A stretch of DNA of 9,448 bases, taken from Nitrososphaerota archaeon. Lineage in GTDB: Archaea; Thermoproteota; Nitrososphaeria; Nitrososphaerales; Gagatemarchaeaceae. The position numbers and the translations under genes are program-made. The first letter of the stretch is position 1; each line of letters starts with the position of its first letter. This document shows positions 1 through 5,395 of this stretch, piece after piece. Below the pieces are notes generated by a model. It saw only the letters and a list, made by a program, of their open reading frames with translations, did not search any database and was not told the DNA's origin. The stretch covers positions 863 through 10,310 of the forward strand of contig PLCG01000082.1 in the NCBI GenBank assembly GCA_003135575.1, in the 5' to 3' direction.

Positions 1-245
1 GAGTGGTGTCTTGCGAGAGGGCCGATGAGGAGGGACTTTCCGTCGTCGCTCAGCTTGATGTAGTCAAGCCCTTTGACCCGGTTGATGTCGATCACATATC
101 CTGGAGAGGCGAGCCTCATCTTCATCAGTGGGATGAGGCTCATGCCGCCTGCGAGTATCTTCGCGTCGCCTTGGTGCTCCTTGAGCAAGCTCGAGGCCTC
201 CTCGAGAGATGTGGGGGCGAGATACTGGAAACTTCGAGGCAACAT
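1..245 (-). CDS. FAD-binding subunit of a molybdenum hydroxylase (CoxM/XdhB family), 3' end cut off
   Basis: This is the N-terminal 81 residues of the medium, FAD-carrying subunit of the xanthine dehydrogenase / CO dehydrogenase / aldehyde oxidase family; the gene continues past base 1. In this family the subunit passes electrons from the iron-sulfur subunit to its acceptor. The start MLPRSFQYLAPTSLEEA matches the usual family opening (F-x-Y-x-x-P-x-S-L-E-E-A). AGGMSLIPLMKMRL at residues 32-45 is the first FAD-pyrophosphate loop, followed by the usual IDINRVKGLDYI and IGPLARH. The loop normally reads AGG-Q/H-S; here the fourth residue is Met. The ATG at 245 is the only good start: upstream the frame is open only back to the TAG of the XdhC-like gene at 300, with no other start codon. 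That gene lies 54 bases upstream in the same direction, so the two are probably co-transcribed. The substrate cannot be told, because the catalytic large subunit is not in the window. Confidence 0.85.
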   Translation of the reverse strand, partial: MLPRSFQYLAPTSLEEASSLLKEHQGDAKILAGGMSLIPLMKMRLASPGYVIDINRVKGLDYIKLSDDGKSLLIGPLARHH

Positions 246-299
246 GGTGCGGAGCAGCCCGGGAACCGCGTGTTCCGAATAAACTCTTCTGCGCGCCGA

Positions 300-1190
300 C
301 TAGGCGGAGCTGCTCGGCTTGCGCCGGGCCAGGCCCTCGCTCGCCCCTACCACCTTGCCTAGGAAGACAGCGTGCGGCAAGTGTTTGCCTCTCTTGGTCG
401 CTACGACATCGGCCATGATGCTCACCACCACCTCCTCCGCAGTGATCGCGCCGATCTCTACGCCAATCGGAGAGTGCAGAGCCTCTAGGAAAGCCGGGGG
501 TACACCGCGCCTCCTGAGCTCTTCGACGTCCTCGGCGACCCTCTGGGCGCTGGCGAGCATCCCGACGAACCTGACCTTCTTCCCGGAGAGCGTCTCCAGA
601 GTGGGGACGTCTCTTTGCCCTTTCGTCAACACGATGACACTGTCTGACTCGGCGAATTGGAAGCTGTTGAGGTCGTAGTCTAGGTCGGTGATGAGCATGT
701 CCGGGTCCTCGGTGAGCACCGGCAGGTGGTCGATCACTATCGTCTCGAATCCTAGCGTCTTTCCGAGCCTCACAAGGCCGTCCTCGACGTCGTCCTTCCC
801 GCCCTGGCCTATCAGCACAAGCCTGTCGGCAGGGAGGTAGGGCTCCACGTAGATCTCCATCAATCCCCCGCAGTTCGTCTCCACATAAACCTCGTCGGGA
901 TTGGTGTTCGTGAGGGTCCCGTCGAGCGCTGACCTTGCGTCCTCGAGGTGGACCTTCACTATCTTCGCCTGCCCGGTCCTGAGCGCCTCCATCGCCATCG
1001 TCGCGATTGCAGACTCGGGGCAGACGCCCCCTATGGTCCCGAAGACTATCCTTCCCTCCCGCGAGACGACGGCCTTGAAGCCCGGCTTGCCCAACGAGGA
1101 GCCGTGGATGCGCACGACGGTCGCGACCACGAACGGCTCTCTTCTCTCTGCGAGCTGGTCGACGAAGCGAGTGAAATCGCGTTGCTTCAA
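300..1190 (-). CDS. XdhC/CoxI family molybdenum-hydroxylase maturation factor
   Basis: XdhC/CoxI proteins bind molybdenum cofactor, help sulfurate it and deliver it to enzymes of the xanthine dehydrogenase / CO dehydrogenase family in the cytoplasm. Both family domains are visible. The N-terminal domain has ATVVRIHGSSLGKPG, then GTIGGVCPES, where most members read GGGC-x-E, then TNCGGLMEIYVEPY. The C-terminal domain is Rossmann-like (RLVLIGQGG) and ends in the hallmark LHSPIGVEIGAITAEEVVVSIMADV. The cysteine of the GG-x-C loop is kept, but the third glycine is Val and a Pro follows the Cys. I place the start at the TTG at 1190 (296 residues). A TATA-like box at 1217-1224 lies about 27-30 bases before it, and the added N-terminus from the GTG at 1271 (27 residues) has no family features and contains that box. 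The FAD subunit gene follows at 245, which supports a role in maturing that enzyme. The start choice is the least certain part. Confidence 0.85.
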   Translation of the reverse strand: MKQRDFTRFVDQLAERREPFVVATVVRIHGSSLGKPGFKAVVSREGRIVFGTIGGVCPESAIATMAMEALRTGQAKIVKVHLEDARSALDGTLTNTNPDEVYVETNCGGLMEIYVEPYLPADRLVLIGQGGKDDVEDGLVRLGKTLGFETIVIDHLPVLTEDPDMLITDLDYDLNSFQFAESDSVIVLTKGQRDVPTLETLSGKKVRFVGMLASAQRVAEDVEELRRRGVPPAFLEALHSPIGVEIGAITAEEVVVSIMADVVATKRGKHLPHAVFLGKVVGASEGLARRKPSSSA

Positions 1191-1216
1191 GTCCGGTCTC
1201 TTTGACGCCTTTTCCC

Positions 1217-1224
1217 TATTTATC
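1217..1224 (-). promoter_or_regulatory. TATA-like box for the XdhC-like gene
   Basis: The minus strand reads GATAAATA. Its centre is about 30 bases before the TTG at 1190, about the spacing expected for an archaeal TATA box and a nearly leaderless mRNA. It lies inside the longer open frame that begins with GTG at 1271, which argues against that longer start. Confidence 0.45.
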
Positions 1225-1272
1225 GGTATCCCGCCTTCCCGGCTGGATGCCCCGAGATGGAGGAGACCCACA

Positions 1273-1285
1273 TTAAATTTATTTA
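1273..1285 (+). promoter_or_regulatory. AT-rich TATA-like box for the TRAM gene
   Basis: TTAAATTTATTTA is the most AT-rich stretch in the divergent spacer. On the plus strand it predicts a transcript start near 1303-1305 and a leader of about 36 bases before the ATG at 1341. A GGTGGG run at 1324-1329 lies about 11 bases before the ATG and could serve as a weak ribosome binding site. The box is nearly symmetrical, so it could also fire leftward. Confidence 0.5.
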
Positions 1286-1340
1286 CTTCATCTCAAAAAC
1301 ATGGGGCACCGAAGGAAACTACGGTGGGAAGTGATAACGG

Positions 1341-1694
1341 ATGAGTTTCGGACAACGTGGAGGTGGCTCCGGTAGCCGCGGCGGCGGATTCGGAAGCAGG
1401 GACGACAGCAAGCCAAAGCCGGTCGAAGTTGGTAAGGAATACGACGTGACCATCTCCGACACGAGCAGGCGTGGCGAAGGCATCGCGAAGATAGACGGCT
1501 TTGTCATCTTCGTCGCCGGAGGCAAGCAGGGCCAATCAGCTAGGATCAAGGTGACCCAGGTGTCGAACAGGTTCGCGACGGGAACCGTCGTGGAGAGTTC
1601 GGCGGGGACGGCCTCTGCTGATGCGGCCCCTGCGATCTCCAATGCGGCTGAGGTCGCTGAGATCGCTGAAGAGCTGGAAGAAGCCGACGAATAG
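1341..1694 (+). CDS. Small TRAM-domain RNA-binding protein
   Basis: This 117-residue protein has a single TRAM domain at about residues 27-85. Key elements are VGKEYDVTISDTSRRGEGIAKI, then GFVIFVAGGKQGQSARIKV and the closing RFATGTVV; the R-G-E-G-IA and F-V-AGG-x-x-G turns are the usual TRAM landmarks. TRAM folds are small OB-like beta-barrels that bind RNA. Stand-alone archaeal TRAM proteins are known as RNA chaperones with a cold-shock-protein-like role, and that is the likely function. The first 20 residues are glycine- and arginine-rich (RGGGSGSRGGG), resembling an RGG-type disordered RNA-binding tail. The last 30 are Ala/Glu-rich and acidic, ending EIAEELEEADE. The gene is transcribed away from the XdhC-like gene and precedes the RNase H gene by 116 bases. 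The ATG start is unambiguous. Confidence 0.9.
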   Translation: MSFGQRGGGSGSRGGGFGSRDDSKPKPVEVGKEYDVTISDTSRRGEGIAKIDGFVIFVAGGKQGQSARIKVTQVSNRFATGTVVESSAGTASADAAPAISNAAEVAEIAEELEEADE

Positions 1695-1720
1695 CCGGGC
1701 TGACAGCCCAATGCGATGAC

Positions 1721-1749
1721 GAGGTTGTGACTCAACCTGAGGCAACCTC
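1721..1749 (+). other. Inverted repeat with two competing 3' arms, downstream of the TRAM gene
   Basis: GAGGTTG at 1721-1727 can pair with CAACCT at 1733-1738 (6 pairs, 5-base loop) or with CAACCTC at 1743-1749 (7 pairs, 15-base loop). A smaller stem, GGGCT/AGCCC, sits at 1697-1709 just after the TRAM stop codon. No T-run follows, so this is not a standard archaeal terminator. It may be mRNA 3'-end structure or chance. Confidence 0.35.
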
Positions 1750-1781
1750 CCCCAATTCTAATTCGACATTTCTCAAACGAC

Positions 1782-1789
1782 ATAATTAT
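1782..1789 (+). promoter_or_regulatory. TATA box for the RNase H gene
   Basis: ATAATTAT is preceded by the purine-rich AAACGA, a possible TFB-recognition element. It is centred about 26 bases before the ATG at 1811. That geometry predicts transcription starting at or next to the ATG, i.e. a leaderless mRNA. Confidence 0.6.
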
Positions 1790-1810
1790 GCGCCCTTCCG
1801 CGCAAACGCG

Positions 1811-2215
1811 ATGATCGAGGTCTACACCGACGGGCGGGCCGAGCCCAACCCGGGCCTTGGGACCTACGGGTTTGTCATCCACAGGGATGGGAAGCTACTG
1901 CACTCAGCGCACGGGGTCGCGGGGCACAAGGTGACCAACAATCATGCCGAATACTTCTGCCTAGTGAAGGCCCTGGAGTATCTGCACGCCCATCGAGACG
2001 AAAAGATCAGGGTGTTCTCCGACTCCAAGTTGCTCGTGAACCAGATGAAGGGCGAGTGGAAGGTGAAGAAGGGCGCCTATCTCGAGGAGTATCTAAAAGC
2101 GAGGGAGCTCGCGAGCGGTTTCGTAGACCTCGAGTTCGAGTGGATACCGCGCGAGAAGAACTCGGAGGCCGACGAGCTCACCAACATCGCGTACTTCGAG
2201 TCCAAACGCGAGTAG
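1811..2215 (+). CDS. rnhA: Ribonuclease HI (short archaeal type)
   Basis: RNase HI cuts the RNA strand of RNA-DNA hybrids using two metal ions; some archaeal relatives also cut double-stranded RNA. This 134-residue protein shows all four acidic active-site residues in their usual settings: Asp7 in VYTDGRAEPNPG, Glu47 in NNHAEY, Asp71 in FSDSKLLV and Asp121 in REKNSEADEL. GEWKVKKGAYLEEY at 81-94 supplies the basic stretch before the last helix. The open frame extends back to a GTG at 1727, but I choose the ATG at 1811: the RNase H fold begins right there (MIEVYTDG), and a good TATA box at 1782-1789 lies inside the longer frame. The TRAM RNA-binding gene is just upstream and the aldolase follows after 54 bases with its own AT-rich box. 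Family assignment is firm; whether it also has double-stranded RNase activity is unknown. Confidence 0.93.
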   Translation: MIEVYTDGRAEPNPGLGTYGFVIHRDGKLLHSAHGVAGHKVTNNHAEYFCLVKALEYLHAHRDEKIRVFSDSKLLVNQMKGEWKVKKGAYLEEYLKARELASGFVDLEFEWIPREKNSEADELTNIAYFESKRE

Positions 2216-2228
2216 CCAAAACCCAAAA

Positions 2229-2236
2229 GATAATAT
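2229..2236 (+). promoter_or_regulatory. TATA-like box for the LsrF-like gene
   Basis: GATAATAT follows an A-rich stretch (CCAAAACCCAAAA) in the 54-base gap after RNase H. It predicts a transcript start near 2258, leaving about 12 bases of leader before the ATG at 2270. No strong Shine-Dalgarno sequence is visible in that leader. Confidence 0.5.
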
Positions 2237-2269
2237 GCAGTTATCAGGCCCGCAGAAGAAGACCTCAGC

Positions 2270-3112
2270 ATGGACTACGGACTGAAGAACAGGATGTCAC
2301 GGATGATAAGGCCATCAACGGGTCGCTCGGTGATGCTCGCTTGCGACCACGGTTACTTCATGGGCCCAACCCGCAAGCTCGAGAACCCGAGGAAGACCAT
2401 CGAGCCCCTCGTCCCCTACGCCGACGTGGTCTCCGTCACCCGGGGGGTGCTCCGGAGCTCGGTGGACCCTGAATGGGACATCCCGATCCTCCTGAGGGTC
2501 TCGGGAGGCACCAGCATCCTCCAAGAGGACCTCAGCAACGAGGGGCTGACGACGTCGATGAAGGAGGCGGTGCGACTGAACGCCTCCGCCGTCTCGATCT
2601 CGATCTTCGTGGGCGCGCCTAACGAGAAGCAGACACTGCTCAACCTCGGGAAGCTCGTTGACGAGGGCGAAGAGTATGGGATGCCGGTCATGGCGATCAC
2701 CGCCGTAGGAAAGGAGCTGGAGAAGAGAGACGACAGGTACCTGTCACTTGCTTGCAGGATCGCAGCCGAGATAGGCGCGCACATGGTCAAGACATACTAC
2801 TGCGAGGGCTTCTCAAGGGTGGTGGACGGCTGCCCGGTGCCCCTCGTCGTCGCGGGAGGCCCCAAGCTCAACACCGAAGCGGACGTCTTTCAGCTGGTGT
2901 TCAAGGCCCTGCAGGAAGGTGCCGTCGGCGTCGACATGGGGAGAAACATCTGGCAGAACGACAACCCGGTCGCGATGATAAAGGCCGTGAGCGCGATAGT
3001 GCATGAAGGGGCGACACAGAAGGAGGCGCTCGACCTCTTCAACGAAACCAAGGGGAAGATAGAGGCGCTCACCAGCGCCCGTCCTCGCCGGACGGCTCAG
3101 CGGCCTCGCTGA
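2270..3112 (+). CDS. LsrF/DhnA-family class I aldolase or thiolase
   Basis: This 280-residue TIM-barrel enzyme belongs to the DhnA/DeoC-type class I aldolases and most resembles bacterial LsrF. LsrF is the thiolase that splits 3-hydroxy-5-phosphonooxypentane-2,4-dione, the end product of phospho-AI-2, into DHAP and acetyl-CoA. Matching segments include VMLACDHGYFMGPT (21-34), the TRGVLRS motif (57-63), SILQEDLSNE and KTYYCEGF. GCPVPLVVAGGPKL and the phosphate-binding GVDMGRNIWQND (220-231) also match. Lys174 in MVKTYY aligns with the Schiff-base lysine, and Asp26 in CDHG is kept. The roughly 30-residue N-terminal extension of E. coli LsrF is absent. The related archaeal ADH synthase of aromatic biosynthesis, and fructose-bisphosphate aldolase, share the GRNI-x-Q-x-D ending but are less similar. 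No other lsr genes are visible, so an AI-2 role is doubtful; a sugar-phosphate aldolase/thiolase is a safer call. The tail after residue 268 is basic and unlike LsrF. Confidence 0.88.
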   Translation: MDYGLKNRMSRMIRPSTGRSVMLACDHGYFMGPTRKLENPRKTIEPLVPYADVVSVTRGVLRSSVDPEWDIPILLRVSGGTSILQEDLSNEGLTTSMKEAVRLNASAVSISIFVGAPNEKQTLLNLGKLVDEGEEYGMPVMAITAVGKELEKRDDRYLSLACRIAAEIGAHMVKTYYCEGFSRVVDGCPVPLVVAGGPKLNTEADVFQLVFKALQEGAVGVDMGRNIWQNDNPVAMIKAVSAIVHEGATQKEALDLFNETKGKIEALTSARPRRTAQRPR

Positions 3113-3147
3113 AGGCACGCCCTATCCTCGCAGTTGCAGCTCGCGCT

Positions 3148-3157
3148 CGCACGTGCG
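3148..3157. repeat. 10-base perfect palindrome upstream of the oxidoreductase gene
   Basis: CGCACGTGCG reads the same on both strands. It ends 12 bases before the TATA-like stretch at 3170-3176, where a dimeric regulator could act. It lies in the 87-base gap between the aldolase and oxidoreductase genes. In GC-rich DNA it could arise by chance. Confidence 0.3.
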
Positions 3158-3169
3158 CGTTAGAAATCG

Positions 3170-3192
3170 TTTTTACCACTGAGTGAAAGGAG
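3170..3192 (+). promoter_or_regulatory. TATA-like stretch and Shine-Dalgarno sequence for the Gfo/Idh gene
   Basis: TTTTTAC at 3170-3176 is a weak TATA-like element. AAAGGAG at 3186-3192 is a good ribosome binding site 7 bases before the GTG at 3200, and it supports that GTG as the start. If the box at 3170 were the promoter, transcription would begin near 3199 and miss the ribosome binding site. So the real promoter may lie further upstream, or the gene may also be read from the aldolase transcript. Confidence 0.45.
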
Positions 3193-3199
3193 TCCCGTC

Positions 3200-4207
3200 G
3201 TGGCCGAGCAGGGGAGCAAGCAAGTAGGCGTCGGCATCATCGGCGCTGGAAAGATGGGCAGGATCCATGCATTCAACCTCGCTAAGGGCATCCCGAACGC
3301 GAGGCTCGTCGCGGTCGCTGACGTGGTCGAAGACTCCGCGAGGAAGCTGGCGGCAGAGTTCGGGGTCGCGAACGTCTTCACCGACTACCTCAGGCTCGTC
3401 GAGAACAGGGAGGTGCAGGCGGTCGTCATCTCCACCCCCACCTTGCAAAAGCCGCAGATAGTCAAGTTCGCGACCGAGGTCGGGAAGCACATCTTCTGCG
3501 AGAAGCCCATCGCAACGACTTTCCACGACGCGGAGCAGGTGGTGAAGTCTGCGCAAAAGTCCCCCGCGAAGTTCCAGGTTGGATATCAGAGGCGGTTCGA
3601 CCCCCTCCACGTGAAGGTCAAGGAGACGATAGAGTCGGGCGAGGTCGGGAGCCTGGTGCTGGTGAGGTCAAACACCCGCGACCCGCTTCCGAACCAGGCC
3701 CAGTGGCCCGACCTCAAGAACAGCGGCGGAATATTCCTCGACACGTGCACGCCCGACTACGACGTTGTCAGGTGGTTCTGCGGGAGCGAGGTCAACCGGG
3801 TGGAAGCGGAGGGCTCGCCGCGCTCGCAGCCCGACCAGCACACGGTCATCACGAACCTCTCGCTTGCGAACGGGGTCGTGGCGCAGGTCGACGCCAGCAG
3901 GATGGCGAGCTACGGCTACGACGTGAGGGTGGAGGTCCTCGGGACCAAGGGAGGGATCTTCACGAGCCCCGAAGCTGCGAAAGACATCCGCGTGCTGAAG
4001 GGCTCGCAAGAGGGAGTGGCGACCTACAGCGGGTATCCGGACAGGTTCAAGGACGCATACCGGCTCGAGATGGAGTCGTTCGTGGATTGCATCCTCAAGG
4101 ACGCCGACACCAGGACGACGGCGCTGGACGGGAAGGCGGCGGTCGAGATCGCTGCGGCTGCGAGGAAGTCGATGCAGGAAGGCAAGGCCATCAACCTGCC
4201 CCTTTGA
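3200..4207 (+). CDS. Gfo/Idh/MocA family NAD(P)-dependent oxidoreductase (inositol dehydrogenase-like)
   Basis: This 335-residue cytoplasmic enzyme has the two usual domains. The N-terminal Rossmann fold holds VGIIGAGKMGRIHA (11-24), ADVVEDSA after beta-2 and the CEKPIATT motif, with the conserved Lys102. The C-terminal domain starts with VGYQRRFDP, typical of the myo-inositol 2-dehydrogenase branch, and includes SNTRDPLP and SGGIFLDTCTPDYDVVRW. Family members oxidise a hydroxyl of a sugar, inositol or related polyol with NAD(P). In IolG the catalytic residues are Lys, Asp and a His four positions after that Asp. Lys102 and Asp181 are present here, but the His position (185) is Pro, encoded by CCC. 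The substrate is therefore uncertain and the chemistry may be altered. The GTG start has a Shine-Dalgarno sequence 7 bases upstream. The LsrF-like gene precedes it by 87 bases, and a convergent aminotransferase begins 9 bases after its stop. Confidence 0.9.
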   Translation: MAEQGSKQVGVGIIGAGKMGRIHAFNLAKGIPNARLVAVADVVEDSARKLAAEFGVANVFTDYLRLVENREVQAVVISTPTLQKPQIVKFATEVGKHIFCEKPIATTFHDAEQVVKSAQKSPAKFQVGYQRRFDPLHVKVKETIESGEVGSLVLVRSNTRDPLPNQAQWPDLKNSGGIFLDTCTPDYDVVRWFCGSEVNRVEAEGSPRSQPDQHTVITNLSLANGVVAQVDASRMASYGYDVRVEVLGTKGGIFTSPEAAKDIRVLKGSQEGVATYSGYPDRFKDAYRLEMESFVDCILKDADTRTTALDGKAAVEIAAAARKSMQEGKAINLPL

Positions 4208-4216
4208 GCCGGGTAA

Positions 4217-5320
4217 CTAGTCCCTAACTTTTGCCAGCGACTCTGAGAGGCCGTCGAGGGTCTTCGAGATCGCCTTTGGCGTCGCCGACGTCCCCATGTG
4301 CCCGATCCTGATTATCTTGCCGCTCAGGGACTCCAGCCCATCGGCTATCATGATGTCGTGCTTCTCACGGAGCCGTTTCCTGAGGGCGGCTGACCACGCG
4401 GGCCGCACCTTCGCGACGCTGACCGTGTTTGAAAGGAAGCTCTTGCTAGTGAAGATGTCTAGTCCCATGTCCGTGATCCCCCGGCGAAGCTGTGAGGCCG
4501 CTTTCGCGTGCCTCTTGTAGCGGTTTTGGAGCCCTTCCTTCAGGACAAGGTCCACAGCCTTGCGCAGCGCAACTATCACCGAGGTCGGCATCGAGGAGGG
4601 ATAGGGGTGGCCCCAGGAGCCGTCCTGCTCGATCGACTGGCGCCACATGTTGAGGTCCAGGAACAAGCTGTGGATGCGCGCCTTGTTCTGCTTGGCCGCC
4701 TCCCAGGAGGCTTTCCCTATCGCCACGGGCTGGGCCCCGAATATCCCGCCTAGCGCCTTGCTTGCGTAGCCGATCACATAGTCGGCGCCCCAATCGTCCA
4801 TCTTGACCTCCATCCCCCCGAAGGTCGAGATCGCGTCGAGGACTGTGAGCACACCTCTCTTCCTGCATACCCTGAATATGTCTGCGGGCGGCGTGGCGGC
4901 TCCCGTCGAGGTCTCGGTGTGGACGAGGAAGAGCGCCTTCCCGGCCACGTCTTTCCCCGATTCGTCGAGCACCCGTGCGACCTCGTCGGCCGTGGCGCCA
5001 AGGCCTAGCTTCGACTTGATTATTACCGGCTTCCCGCCGACGGCCTTTATCATCTGTGGGATCATCCCTGAGAAGACCCCGTTCGCGCAGACGAACCCCG
5101 TCCCTCCTTGGCCCACGAGGTTCACCACTGATGTCTCAACAGCCACCTGCCCGGGGACCGGCATCAGCACCACCTCGCTCTTCGTCGTCCCGAAGACCTT
5201 CGTCAGCTTCGAGGTCGTGTCCTCGTAGATCTCCTTCCACTCGGAGCCGTAGTGCGGAAGCACGGGCTCTGCGAGCGCCTCCCGGACCTTCCGGTCGGGC
5301 TGAGATGGCCCTGGGATCAT
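4217..5320 (-). CDS. Class V aminotransferase, serine/alanine-glyoxylate type
   Basis: This PLP-dependent fold-type I enzyme of about 367 residues starts with MIPGPSQPD, the family's signature opening, followed by PHYGSEW and KLTKVFGTT. Residue numbers here count from the ATG. HTETSTGAATP (134-144) is the highly conserved substrate/PLP loop, DAIS (162-165) carries the Asp that pairs with the PLP nitrogen, and Lys188 in YASKALGG is the Schiff-base lysine. Where many relatives read SQKCL-x-x-PPG, this protein reads ASKALGGIFG. Family members use alanine, serine or aspartate as amino donor with glyoxylate or pyruvate as acceptor; archaeal relatives act in serine/glycine metabolism. The exact donor cannot be told. 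The ATG at 5320 is my choice, but a TTG at 5326 (adding Met-Leu) has GGAGTGA 10 bases upstream and is a real alternative. It is convergent with the Gfo/Idh gene and lies downstream of acs with its own promoter. Confidence 0.9.
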   Translation of the reverse strand: MIPGPSQPDRKVREALAEPVLPHYGSEWKEIYEDTTSKLTKVFGTTKSEVVLMPVPGQVAVETSVVNLVGQGGTGFVCANGVFSGMIPQMIKAVGGKPVIIKSKLGLGATADEVARVLDESGKDVAGKALFLVHTETSTGAATPPADIFRVCRKRGVLTVLDAISTFGGMEVKMDDWGADYVIGYASKALGGIFGAQPVAIGKASWEAAKQNKARIHSLFLDLNMWRQSIEQDGSWGHPYPSSMPTSVIVALRKAVDLVLKEGLQNRYKRHAKAASQLRRGITDMGLDIFTSKSFLSNTVSVAKVRPAWSAALRKRLREKHDIMIADGLESLSGKIIRIGHMGTSATPKAISKTLDGLSESLAKVRD

Positions 5321-5336
5321 TAACAAATCGAGTTCA

Positions 5337-5378
5337 TCACTCCAGCGCTCTTCCGTGCCGGCCGTGGACGTTATTTAA
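5337..5378 (-). promoter_or_regulatory. Promoter and ribosome binding site for the class V aminotransferase
   Basis: On the minus strand TTAAATAA (5371-5378) is a good TATA box, predicting transcription from about 5349. The leader carries GGAGTGA (5337-5343), close to the archaeal Shine-Dalgarno consensus. Its spacing is 10 bases to the TTG at 5326 and 16 to the ATG at 5320, so it favours the TTG. This appears to be a leadered mRNA, unlike the leaderless pattern predicted for several neighbours. Confidence 0.55.
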
Positions 5379-5395
5379 GGCTCGCAGCTAAATCG

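Noticed and set aside
245..302. The XdhC-like gene and the FAD-subunit gene are in the same frame with a single TAG between them, suggesting read-through or pyrrolysine
   Set aside because: Only 18 sense codons lie between the TAG and the ATG, so an open gap is expected by chance in GC-rich DNA. TAG also ends the TRAM, RNase H and aminotransferase genes, so it is an ordinary stop here.
3..362. Plus-strand open frame of 119 codons
   Set aside because: It is opposite the FAD-subunit and XdhC-like genes, whose minus-strand proteins have clear family motifs; the plus product has none.
1271..1273. ATG on the minus strand as start of the XdhC-like gene
   Set aside because: This ATG (1273-1271) is out of frame with the gene; the in-frame GTG at 1271 is also disfavoured by the TATA-like box downstream of it.
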